From Hydrangea macrophylla (Eukaryota > Streptophyta > Magnoliopsida > Cornales > Hydrangeaceae): a stretch of 64,000 nucleotides of DNA. A model generated the notes under the pieces. The model ran no database searches. It was not told the DNA's origin and was given only the letters and a program-made list of their open reading frames with translations. The position numbers and the translations under genes were made by a program. Within the stretch, counting starts at the first letter, position 1. Each line of letters begins with the position of its first letter. Positions 45,553 through 56,325 of the stretch are shown piece after piece. The stretch spans positions 13,582,001-13,646,000 of the forward strand of contig CM066990.1 in NCBI GenBank assembly GCA_033977485.1. The letters are read 5' to 3'.

Positions 45553-48500
45553 TGTGGATACCGGGCTTCGGACCACTGCTCTTGTTTGAGATTGTTTTGA
45601 AATTGATTTGAATCAAAGAAAGAAAATAGGTCTGTTGAAAACAGATACAGAGTCGCCACTTGGTCTTTAAGGAACCAAGAAACCTAATTTTGACTCACCC
45701 AAGCGGATAAGGGCACCGGCCCTTCATAACCAAAGAACTTGGTTCGGGGTTTTGGTACGAGAGAGGAAGGAGCCTTTGTCGCGACTAAAACACCCTCAAC
45801 TCGCCCCGTCTTTCGACGGGCCTCAATTAGCATCCAAATAATCATCTTATACTATGTATGGTTCGGCAATTAATACTATGATAGTATATTACATTACATA
45901 AGAAACTTGAAAATGGAAGATCTAAAGATAAAATATCATTCATAAGATCTAAATCAAATATCATGCAATGTAAAGTGGAAGATCACACAAACAAACCTAG
46001 GAAAAATCGTCTAATCACATATCAATTAATCAAGTTTTCCTAATCTAAAGGGGACATGAATTGTTCTTGGAACAAATAATCAAAGAAATCAAAATATGCT
46101 TAGCAAGGCTTAGAATGATGCATGTTAATCTTTGAGAAAAGAAGATCTCTCAATCCCCGGGACGGATGAGAAAGGATGATTAGATCAAAGGGGAAGTATG
46201 AATATGTGATCAAGTTCATTCCTTATAATCTTCTTGGATTAAGAGTTACAAAAACCCCAAATCTTGCATGAATGCAATGTATGTATCTAAAATGTGCAAA
46301 GGTTGTAGTGTGTTTTGTGTACATGGATTTCTAGAATGACTTAGAAGTCTAAAATGTGTATGAATGAATGAATGAAATTAACATGGGATGTGTACAAATG
46401 TAGTATGAACTACTTCCTAAGATATGAACTAATTTGGAATGCATATAAGCATCAAATCAAAGAATGCAAGTTAAAGTATGCTTGCTGTGAATAGTGGACA
46501 GAACAGTAGCATGATCTTTTGGAATTTGAAAAGAGGGGTTAGGAATGTTTTCAATGCATGATTTTTTATGGAGATGTTCCTTATTGTGTCTAGAACACAA
46601 CCCAAAAGGCCAATCTCGAATAGCTATCACAGATTGAGAGAAATTATATAAACAATAGAGGTCACTCAGAAACAGAGTTCGTACTGTCGACTGAAATGTT
46701 AGAAAATCTTAGAAAATGAAAAAGAATGATCTAGAGGCCCATTTTATACAGAAAGTTTCCTAAGACATTTAATTTTAAGGGAAAAATAATTTAGGACCCC
46801 CCCTTTTGGAAAAGTTTTCTGGAAAAGAGGTCGTAAGTTGACCTAGCTGCTGTGACAGCAAAAAACAGAATGTTTGGAAGGAATGTTGGGACCCAAATGG
46901 ACCATTTCCAAGTACTTCCAAGTCAAACCAAAAATCATGGGTGTTCTCCAATGAGTTAGGAAGACTTTCCAAGTGGCCTTGTATCCATATGTTGAGTATT
47001 GTGTTCTAGAAAAATCTTTGAACTCAACTCACTCACTGTTTTGACTCATTGTTTTGAAGATTTTGGAGAAAACAAAGTTTTGTTTCTTGAAACCAAATGA
47101 GAGGGATTGAGAGGGGTTTTGAAATAGATGTTTTGAAAACATGTTTTCAACATTCAATGAGGATCATAGCCACTTAGAATACCTACATCAAACTCATCAT
47201 TTAAGAACCTCCAAGATTGTTGGAGAGATTTATTTTGTTTTTGGACATAACTTCAATACATTCCAAGAATACCTTGGAAGTATTGAGGTTATGGTCATCA
47301 TCTATCAAACATGTTTTTGAGGTCAAGAGCTACTATCCATGAGGATTCACTCACCCCAAACTTCATGTCATCACTTAGATGATGATGAACTAGTAAGTAA
47401 ATAAAGAAAATAAAAAGAAATGGGATGAGAAGAGATGAACAATAAATGAACAAGCAAGTAGATGATAATCAATAGATGATATTCATGAAGCATGAGACTT
47501 GTAGATTGGTGTATCACTCATATGTAATGACACTAGACATGGAAGAAGCTTCCACACTCTTGAATGCTCACTAAAATGGTGGTTGGGAGTATTGAATGTT
47601 GAAGTAAATGGAAGTAATGAAGTAAAAACAAAGTTAGAACTCACTTTTGTTTTGAAAAATCAAAGAAGAAAGCTTCTTTTCTCTCCACTCTAACCTTATC
47701 TCTACACTTTCTCTCCCAAACTTTCTCTAAACTTGTATTTGACTCCCCCTAAATGAGGAGTAATGGGGTGTTTATATAGGCCAACTTGGGGTGTTTTTGG
47801 GATTTAGAAAGTACTCCCATTGGCTCCAAACATCTGAAATCATAAAACTATGTCGTTTTGGCTTTTAATTAATCAAAATGGGACCACAAACTTAATTACA
47901 AAAATAGACTGTTCTGGAGGGGAGTGCCGCGGCGGCACTGGGCCACTGCCGCGGCGGTACTGGGCCAGTGCCGCGGCGGCACTGCTCCTCCCTTCGTTTG
48001 GATAATGCTGTTTAGGTCCCCCGAAGTTCCGGTATTCGCGAAAAGGCCCTATCTTGTCCGAAATTCACAGAAAATGCATATGAACTCCAAATCGAGGTTG
48101 TGATATACCGTTGGAAAGGTAATGGAGTCTACTTTACATAAAAAAAAAGTTTGGGGATAGGTCACTTTGAAAAGTTTTGCGGTATTAGCGATAAAAGCCG
48201 ATTTGATCGCCTTTTTCGCCTTTGGAAATTCATAATAAATTCGTTTTAAATCCAGAAATTATGTGCGATATACCGTTGGAAAGCTATTGACCTCTAGTAT
48301 CCATGAAAAATATTTGAAAATTATTTCGGTGCCCCGATTCCAAAGTCAAATCTTGGTCAAACTGGTCAAACCTGGGATTCCCGGGAAGTTCTGGGAACCT
48401 CTGGGAGCTCCCAGGAGCCGACGTTTTCGCTCGATTCTCTTTTAAAACTTATTTTAATACTTTTCTAATGATTCTGGTGAATTTGGACAATTTTGGTCAA

Positions 48501-48850
48501 ACTTGGTCAAACTTGGTCAAACCTGGTCAAACCTTGGTCAAACCTAGTCAAACCGGTCAACGGGGACTTTTCGGGAATTTCCGGGACTTCCGGGAGTCTC
48601 TGGGAGCTGACGATTTCACCCGATTTCTCTTAGAAACTCATTTTATTGCTTTTCTTATGACATAGCATGTTTTTAGAACTTTGGGACCAAATCTGGGAGT
48701 TTTCGGGCTTTTAGGGGCATTTTGGTCATTCTGAGCATTCTGAGAGATAGAGCTGACTTCCAGGAGTCCTTTTGAGTCTTTTACGATCATTGTGAACCAC
48801 CAAGCTATGGGTCTCCTAAATCTGATAGCCGACAAAATGGGGTGTCTACA
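45553..48850 (-). mobile_element. Family A-like solo LTR (copy A3)
   Basis: TGTGGATACC..GGTGTCTACA with target duplication GGTGC (45548-45552 and 48851-48855); 3298 bp. It is more diverged from A2, A5 and A6 but keeps the AGTCGCCACTT block, the GGAAGGAGCC block and the ends. Minus-strand TATA: CCTATATAAA (47771-47780). A palindrome array of three 26-bp units on AGTGCCGCGGCGGCACT lies at 47924-47984, ~145 bp upstream of the TATA. A GGTCAAAC array lies at 48494-48560. A ~180-bp direct duplication spans about 48350-48660. Noncoding. Confidence 0.92.
48494..48560 (-). repeat. GGTCAAAC array in LTR A3
   Basis: Six GGTCAA and one AGTCAA copies at ~10-11-bp spacing; two further copies lie at 48356-48372. 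On the LTR's own strand these read TTGACC/TTGACT, the core of the W-box bound by WRKY factors. The array lies in U3, ~300 bp from the LTR start. Confidence 0.7.
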
Positions 48851-48855
48851 GGTGC

Positions 48856-49655
48856 TAACTAGATTTTTAATGGATAATTCAAAGAAAGGTTTATTACCTT
48901 TCAGGCATAGTTTAGCGTTCTCCAAGGACCAGTGTCCAAAGACACAGGAGGAGAGGAATCGCATGGTAGGAGTTCCCAATGCTTCGGCAATGGAAAGTCT
49001 CATGTATGCGATGTTGTGCACTAGACCAGATATCTACTTTGCCATTGGCATGGTTAGTAGATATCAATTGAATCCAGGTCCAGAGCACTGGACAGCTGTT
49101 AAGAACATTCTTAAGTACTTGAGAAGGACTAAAGATTACATCCTTATGTACGGAAGTGATGAGTTAATTCCAGTAGGATACACTGACTCGGACTTTATGT
49201 CAGATAAAGATTCGAGGAATTCGACATCTGGGCATCTCTTTACATTGGGAGGTGGTGCTGTCAGTTGGAAGAGCATAAAGTAGAAATGCACTACAGACTC
49301 AACTACAGAAGCTGAGTACGTGGCTGCATATGAAGCCGCAAAGGAAGATGTTTGACTCAAGAAGTTCCTTATGGAACTCGGGGTAGTACCAGCGTCGTTG
49401 TCACCTATTACGCTATACTGTGATAATAGTGGGGTAGTGGTTCATTCCAAGGAGCCAAGGAACCACGGAAAGCAAAAGTATATAGAGCAAAAATATCATC
49501 TAATCCGAGATATAGTTCAATGTGGAGATGTGACTGTCAGCAAGATTGCCACCTTTGACAATCTTGCAGATCTGTTTACAAAGGCCTTGCTACAGAAGGT
49601 CTTTGATCGTCATCTAGATAGTCTAGGTCTTAGATGTAGTCCTGAATGGTTATGA
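48856..49655 (+). pseudogene. Copia RT C-terminus and RNase H
   Basis: It continues the copia pol after solo LTR A3. The connection segment has GVPNASAMESLMYAMLCTRP and KNILKYLRRTKDY (about 48970-49140). RNase H follows: GYTDSDF (about 49175-49200), TSGHLFTLGGGAVSWKS, TEAEYVA, LYCDNSGVV and KYHLIRDIV. The acidic residues of RNase H appear to be present. Stops at 49281 (TAG) and 49354 (TGA) interrupt the frame, which otherwise ends naturally at 49655, 15 bp before the 3' LTR. Confidence 0.9.
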
Positions 49656-49656
49656 G

Positions 49657-49670
49657 TGCAAGTGGGAGTT
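49657..49670 (+). other. Copia polypurine tract
   Basis: TGCAAGTGGGAGTT directly precedes the LTR start TGTTGGGTTTGTGCCC. The AAGTGGGAG core is usual in plant copia elements. Confidence 0.85.
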
Positions 49671-51157
49671 TGTTGGGTTTGTGCCCTCAAACCATTACTG
49701 TTTGTATGAGACATTGACATTTTAATATATAGATGTCAGTTTTATGTTTCATTGTGTATGTTTCTTTCATGAGATGATTATTAATCCTTAAGTATCATAG
49801 TAAGAAATTCATGTGTGTATGAGATACATACAAGTGAGATACGAATTACTATCATTTGATACTTAGAACTTGTCACAGTGGATGATGAGACTGGATACCT
49901 CATCAGGTTTACACTGTAGCATGATTAACTACCATTGGATGGAGTGATGAATCTCAATCACTGGAGTATGACTCTTAGTTAATATGCAAGTGCTTATAGT
50001 GCATTAATGGACCTGAGCTTTCCTATTGACACTCAAGACTGTCAATAGTTGATAGGAACTCATAACTTGTATAAGGTACGTGTTCTCAATCTTGATACAA
50101 TTATGAACACATACTATGGATATAACTGCTTTGAATTACCAATCAGTGAGGTCTATAAAAGATCAACACATGGGTATCTTGGGTATGTCATGTTCACAGG
50201 GTTGTGAACATGTATTGTAAAGATAGAATCTACCCTCTGTTAAAGAGTAAGCAATCGCTTGAGAATGTCACCAAGTTGATTACTGAGAACTACAGTCTTG
50301 TTGATAAGTGGTTATCAACATGTTTGGTAATCATGAGAGGTGAATAGGACTCAAGGAACACAAGAAGTAATCATGATTCAGGTTGACAGTAACAGTTATC
50401 TGACTACTTGAATGTGATTATGAATGCTGATGGTAGAAGGACATTAGTATACCATACAAGTCTAGTTATCGCTTTGGATTTGTTCTTTTGCGTTGGAGTT
50501 CAGTTATCGTTTTATAGTGGAGTGAACGTTAACTAACCAGTTGGTTAATTTGCTGATCAAAGAGTTGGTCATGGGAATTGACAACTGGTCTGAGCCAACA
50601 ATAAAGAGCCTAGGAGGTCCCACTCTTACCTCCACTAGGATGCTTGGAAAGGCACATGAGGTTCTTGTCAAGACAAGTTTAATCGATTGAAGGAGTCTCA
50701 ATTGATTGAATTCAAGGCAGGTTCGATCAATCGAAAGTAGATCGACAGTTCGATCGATCGAAGCCAGTTCGATCGCTTAAATGTTAGGTCAGTTTTGGGA
50801 ATCTATAAATAGGGTAGCTGCATCCAGAAAAGATAGTTCATCGATTTTATAAACCAGAAGCTGCAGAATCTGTTATAGGATTCCCAAACCTACTCCATCC
50901 TCTCTATTACGGTTCCCACCAACCCTAGTCTCTCTGGGAGCATCCGTAGGAGTCATAAGAGTGAAGACCATCTAGTGGAGGCTACAGGAAGTCAAAGATT
51001 TCAGAATTGGGTTCAAGACACTAAGGTATAATTCTTGTCCCCTCTTATACACGTCTATATAGTTAACGAGTAGTAGATCCGGGCTACTAATTCAATGTTT
51101 TGAAGCTTAATCGTTCTGCTGCACGTTTAAAAATATTTTAAACCTATTTTTTCTTCA
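49671..51157 (+). repeat. Copia 3' LTR
   Basis: TGTTGGGTTTGTGCCCTC..TTCTTCA, 1487 bp; the right part matches 40309-40853. It contains the palindrome array (50681-50785) and a TATA box CTATAAATAGGG (about 50801-50812). It is the only complete copy of this LTR in the window. Confidence 0.93.
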
Positions 51158-51163
51158 GCAACA

Positions 51164-51895
51164 CTAGGCAGTGGCCTGATCTCCCCTTAAACTTCTTGGT
51201 CCCGACGGGGTCGGGAACTTGATGATCAGGCTGTAATTTGACACAATCGCTCTAGCATTAGTGATTGTTGGTCTCCCAAAGATGACATTGTAAGCGGATG
51301 GGGCCTCCACCACAATAAAGCTTGCGCGCACGAAGGTCTGCATTTGGCAGGTCCCCATTAAAACTAGTAGCTCGATCATCCCGAGCGGTTGTGTGCTAGA
51401 TCCATTTAATCCTACCAAGGGAGTGACCACTGGTCGGAGCCAGTCCCTTGATATCCCGAACTAAACAAAGGCTAAGGCAAACAATATGTCAGGGAAGCTA
51501 CCCGTGTCCACGAGCACTACCATATAATTGGATATAGAGAGCGTTACCACCTGTAGATCGTCATGGGGGTAATGCAGGTCCCAAAAATCATCGGATGATA
51601 AAGTCAAGATATCAGTGGGTGGGGAGTTGGCTAGTTGGACTTGCAGGACATCCGCTCAGGATGCCCAAGCATGCATCTTCCTTGCCGACTGTGAGTCTCC
51701 TCTGCCAGATGTTCCTCCGGAGACCACGTTGATATGGCAGAGGGGTTGCTGCTGCTCAGGAGCCCGGGTATCTTGTCGCGATCAACTATCTATGGTGACA
51801 AACTCTGCTAGATGACCCTACTTAATGAGCTTCTCAATAGCAATTTTGAGCTTGAAGCAATTGTTGGTACTCAAACCACACTTAGGGGCTTAGAA
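51164..51895 (-). pseudogene. E6: Tat-lineage gag C-terminus and protease fragment
   Basis: Minus-strand translation from ~51890 gives a relic of the gag C-terminus (CFKLKIAIEKLIK, then GHLAEFV and HINVVSGGTSGRGDS), then HYPHDDLQVVTLSISNY, the protease active site VLVDTGSFPDILF (about 51475-51515) and APSAYNVIFGRPTI (about 51260-51310). This order and the AYN-x-I-x-GRPT motif mark the Tat lineage. Stops occur near 51820, 51775 and 51460, and a frame change lies in the gag part. The fragment ends at the copia insertion (51157), so RT is elsewhere. It is the oldest layer of the left nest. Confidence 0.85.
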
Positions 51896-52009
51896 GGATT
51901 AAGCCAGCTTGAGTGAGGTTCACCACCCTTCAATAGCCTTTATCCAATCTGACCGATTTGGATTACTTGTATTTTGAATTATATGGGGCTTTTTATCCAA
52001 CAAGGCAAC

Positions 52010-54226
52010 AATCGATGCCCATGATCCATATCCGAGGCTACACAAGTGAGTAATTCATGTTTTATCCCACAAGGCTAAATCCGGAGAGATCCTCACTAAT
52101 AAAATCGCCACTTAGTTTGATAAAGAAAACTAAGACAACTAAATCTATCAAGTCCAATGGATAGAGAGCACCACCCCATCGTCACCAAAGAACTCAATTC
52201 AGGGGTTAAGGTAAGAGAGAGGAAGGAGCTAGATCGTGCTAAAACACCCCCTCTCGCCCCATCGTGAGATGGGCCTCTACTCAGCTTTTAAGGTGTTTGA
52301 CTAGACATTATGTGGACCATTTCATTTATTTTTAATGCAATCCTAATTCAAGTTATAAACAACTAATTAAAGAAAATCATGCAAGAACTAAGCAATTATA
52401 TCCAATGCACGTGCTAAAATAGTAAGTCGGGGACTAAACGTATTACTACGCTCCCCTATGCATGCGAGAGCAAATAAAATTAAACTAAACGTGAAAATCG
52501 CACTCAAAACCCTAGAAAAACATGATATCTAAGCACAAGTAATCATGTAAGGAATTTAAATATGTGTTTTATCCACCTATGCATGCTCCTAGTTGATCCT
52601 AAGAAAGCAGTAAATAAAAGGGAGTGTAGGAACTTACCCAGGATAGCATAGCATTCCCAATTATCCCTAATTGACCATGGTTAGGACAATAATAGCATAA
52701 TATATAGGATAATCTAAGAATATCCTACTATTCTAGGCATGGATGGCATATATGTGTGTCCAAACATGACTACTATGTGTAGTAGGGTGCATGTGTAAGT
52801 CTAATTAAGTGTTATCCCTAGTATCGATAACCTACTATTCGACGTGAGGATAGTGTGCAAATGTATACATGTGAATGGATAAAACATGAGTAATAACTAT
52901 CATCCATGAATATAAACATGGATAACCGACTATCCCAACTAGTATGAACTACAACATTATTCCTATATGAATGCCCTAATTCTAGACTCGTAGATCTGAT
53001 TAAGGCTTTGTTATCTCCGGGGTCGGATATCCATGGATTGAAAACCAATCCCACATTTCTTTGGGGGTATCTCTGTCTAGGATAACTCTACTTTAATGGA
53101 TACCACAAATAAGGAAATACAACTACCCTAGAACTTTAAAGATCAAAAGCAATAAAAATGAAGAACGCGAAGAACAGACAAGAAATTCAACCTAGATCTA
53201 AGAAAATAAAGATCCAAATAGGAAAATAAAGCAAAAACAAGGAAGAAGAAGGAGCTTACCTTAAGAACTTCCCTCAGAATACTTCTGTAGGGCTTCACCA
53301 GGTTTAACTGGCACCGTAGACTCCAAGAACCCTAAAAAACTAAAAGATTAAACTTTCAAAAGAACTTGAGTGCTTCAGAATCCTCCAAGGGGGTTTCCTT
53401 GAGCTCTCTAGTTCTCAGGATTTTCAGGTGTGTTAAATGGGGAAGGGAGGACCCCCTTTTATAGTTGGAGATTTGGGTGAAAAACTTCATAGCTACGCGA
53501 TGCGGGACAAAAAAAACACAAATTTTCACATTTTTGGGCATTTTCACATAGATTGGGGTTAAATCAAGGGTCCAGAATGCATCTAAAATATCTGAGAGCC
53601 ATAGTGGCACTCGGGAAGCTAAGAGCCACCATGGCTCTTAGCCCAGAAGTTGTGTTTTCACTCCAGACTTCCACGACTTTATTCTCTCACCTTGGCTATC
53701 CTTTTTTGGGCTTGTGATATACCGCTGGAAAGGTATGGAAGTGTAGTTTAAGATGTTTTTGGTATCATTCAAAAATAGTTTGTAGATTTTGACTTATGGT
53801 CAAAAGAGTGAGGCTGACTCCGAGAAGGAGCAAACCTCTGAGGTTCAAAAGGGTTAAAAAATTTCCTAAATTGTTTTTGGTTAATGTGATGGCTTGGGTC
53901 ACTAATTTAGCCTATTTTAGGACTATTTTGTAAAGTCAGTTCTCAAGATCCCACCCCGAGGTCCCGATTTTGCTCAGTAAAAGATGATTTTTTGTCATTT
54001 TATGTGAAAAAAACTCCCCTAAATTCGGTTTTTGTCTCTTATTTGAGTTTCTAATGTACCAAAGTCTTATTAAAGGTTATTTTAATGTATCTTCGAGACC
54101 ACGATGTGTCTCGGAGTTCTACTTTATAAAAATTAACATTCCAAAAATCCTAATTCCGATCATCGGGCTATTTATGAGGTGGGGTTCCTTTTGTCGAACG
54201 GACGAACCAAAATAGGGTGTCTACAG
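52010..54226 (-). repeat. E5 3' LTR (copy A4, related to family A)
   Basis: It shares with family A the AATCGCCACTTAG and GAAGGAGC blocks at one end and GGGTGTCTACA at the other. TATA candidate: CTATAAAAG (53456-53464, minus). A variant palindrome, AGAGCCACCATGGCTCT, lies at about 53624-53640, next to GTGGCACTCGGGAAGC (53600-53620), ~130-180 bp upstream of it. The left limit is uncertain. Noncoding. Confidence 0.7.
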
Positions 54227-54243
54227 TTTGCCCCTCTTTGACA
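54227..54243 (-). other. E5 polypurine tract
   Basis: The minus strand reads GTCAAAGAGGGGCAAAC directly before the LTR, almost the same as the E3 tract at 15440-15455. It shows that this LTR is joined to internal sequence and is not a solo LTR. Confidence 0.88.
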
Positions 54244-54570
54244 AAGCTTTGTAAGCAACACACGTCATAAGGGAATGTCAAAGCATGCCTGACAGCCTTT
54301 TAGTGTGTCTGGAAGACTTCAAGAAGAAAATCGAGAAAATCAAAACATGCAAACACACAAAGAAAATCTCAAAAATCAAGTGGTCGCACCCGAAAAAGCT
54401 GCATACGTATTCCCTCATAGGAAATTAGACCAACCGTAGTTCAAATGAGCATACCACATGCAAGCAATAATTCATGTAAAACGCAGTGAATGATATGAGA
54501 CTCAAACGAATGCTAATATGCAAGATAATTGGAGAATATTCCATCTGGAACCACAGATGATCACAATAGG

Positions 54571-54703
54571 GTGTCCTATCGCGAATTTAATGGTGTGTCC
54601 TATCGTGGATGATTCAACAGGGGTGTCCTACTGTGGATGATTTAACAGGGAGTTCCTTTCGCGGACAATTCAACGGGGGTGTCCTATCGCGGATGATGAG
54701 ATG
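54571..54703. repeat. 28-bp tandem array in the E5 3' region
   Basis: Five copies, starting at 54571, 54595, 54623, 54651 and 54679, of a unit near GTGTCCTATCGCGGATGATT; period 28 bp (first copy 24). Confidence 0.85.
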
Positions 54704-54860
54704 TGCCTCAATTTAGAGGACTACAATAACAAAATTGCCTCAATCTAAAGGACTTTAACAACGGAATTGCCTCAATCTAGACTTTGCCAAGATTTTGCCT
54801 CAATCTAGAGGACTTTATAACAGATTTGCCTCGTCTTGAGGGCTTCTCAATAGGTTTGCC
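54704..54860. repeat. ~31-bp tandem array in the E5 3' region
   Basis: Six starts of TGCCTCAATCTAGAGGACTT-like units (54704, 54736, 54768, 54796, 54827, 54857) at 28-32 bp spacing. Confidence 0.85.
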
Positions 54861-55160
54861 TCATTTTGAGGGCTTCACGACATCTCCGTGCATAATTCTT
54901 CGAGCTAGGTGGAGACAAGGAGGTCTCCAGAGCAGAGCCACTTAAGGCAAATTGAACCTAAGACAGTGATGAGCCATAGTTGCAAGCAAACATCACAAGC
55001 GCTTTGGGTTTGCCTCATCTTGAGGGCTCCACAGCATCTCCGTATGCAGCTCTTCAAGCTAGGTATAAAAAAGGAGGTCAGTAGAGCCACTTAAGGTAAA
55101 CTGGACCTAAGACACGTGGTGACGAGCCAGTTATGGCGAACATCACAGGCATTCACAATT
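54855..55160. repeat. 154-bp tandem duplication in the E5 3' region
   Basis: Two copies starting at 54855 and 55009, both beginning TTTGCCTCATYTTGAGGGCT and both including GAGCCACTTAAGG and GACCTAAGACA-like segments. The short frames in both directions here (54905-55508) arise from these repeats and are not taken as genes. Confidence 0.8.
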
Positions 55161-55710
55161 GCGACTATTAATGCGATTATCGACATCTTCGAGCGTAGCT
55201 CTTCGAGCCAAGTGAGAAGGACAACTCTACTGGGGAACTTAAATTCGTGGAGGCTATGGCAAACCATGGGATATGATGCAATGCGATGTAATTCTGCTGG
55301 GGAAGAGGTACTCGTGGAGTCCATTCAAGATGAACCACAAGGACCATGCGGGATTCAAAGTTCATTCGATTCAACTAGTGCAATAATGCAGGAGATTATT
55401 GCGATGATGTTAAATACTCTGCTGGGGAATATATGCGACACTATTCTGCTTGGAAAATTACTTCTGGAGCCTTCAAGGCTCAATATGCTTGATTTAAAAC
55501 TTAGTTGAACGGAGGAATACGACATTATGGGATTTATAGCAACCAATGTCATGCAAAATGAGACTAAGTCTCTGTTAGGGATTCATGTCCATACAAATGA
55601 TATTCTATGAATGTTTCCAAGTACTTGACATCATGAAAAATTGATCGAAAATGCATTAAAACGGTCAAATCGGAGCCAAAATGGGGTCCAAAGACCAAAT
55701 GAGGCATTAC
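55161..55710. other. E5 internal region between arrays and PMD promoter
   Basis: Noncoding. Repeated TTCTGCTGGGGAA-type segments (55220-55440) give a 130-codon plus-strand frame without recognisable features. The remainder shows nothing. Confidence 0.5.
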
Positions 55711-55713
55711 AGG

Positions 55714-55800
55714 GGTATAAATACAAAAATCTGGGAAAACTAGGCTGAGTGCCATGGTGGCACTGGGATAGTGCCGCCCGACACTCCGACATTGCCCTTT
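55714..55800 (+). promoter_or_regulatory. Candidate PMD promoter with GGCAC hairpin
   Basis: TATAAATA (about 55715-55722) lies ~320 bp upstream of the PMD start codon. It is followed by GAGTGCCATGGTGGCACTGGG (about 55747-55767), a hairpin of the same GTGCC/GGCAC type as in the family A LTRs. The 55800-56038 stretch is CT-rich and has no upstream ATG with a long frame; it resembles a 5' untranslated region. Inference only. Confidence 0.4.
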
Positions 55801-56325
55801 TTTAGGCCTTTTCTCCTTTCATTTGTTATCCATTTCAAAATTTACTCACCTTCTCTCTAAAGTTGTTCCTTTTTCTCCATTTTCTCACTATTCTCAACCT
55901 CTAAATCCAAGTTCGTTTATCCTCACATTGATATTTCAAAATCAACATCTCATTTAAACTTTTGAAAATCAAACATTCACTCATTTAAAATCAACTCCAA
56001 ATATCACCAAATCACCATTTCATCACTCAAACTCATCAATGTCCTCTTCCTCCTCTTCGGGTTCATCGTTCAACATTGAGAGTGGGGACTCTTCCTCTCA
56101 ATCTCTGGGAGGGAAGACGCTCTTACAAACCTTCCTCCAAGAATTTCCCTCCTAAGCAACTCATAAGAGATCCACATCAACATTTATCCTTCAAAGCTAG
56201 GGAATAAGAGGTATTTTCAAAACTTTTCTTTTTTATAAACACATTTTCTTCTTTCCAAATGCAATGTACTACCAAATTAAAGCTCAATACTACCAAATTA
56301 AAGCTCAATAATGAATTCATGCATG

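Larger units (their letters stand above)
40309..51157 (+). mobile_element. Ty1/copia element, decayed, split by E3 and a solo LTR
   Basis: Plus-strand order: truncated 5' LTR (40309-40853), primer site, leader, gag, protease, integrase, reverse transcriptase, RNase H, polypurine tract, 3' LTR (49671-51157). Integrase before RT marks it as Ty1/copia. E3 sits inside the 5' LTR, and family A solo LTR A3 sits inside RT. It is itself inserted in the Tat fragment E6; the right target duplication would be GCAAC (51158-51162). Every domain carries breaks, and key residues of protease and integrase are lost. Confidence 0.9.

Noticed and set aside
55116..55508. 130-codon plus-strand frame in the E5 3' region
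   Set aside because: Built from tandem segments such as TTCTGCTGGGGAA, with no domain or conservation signal visible.
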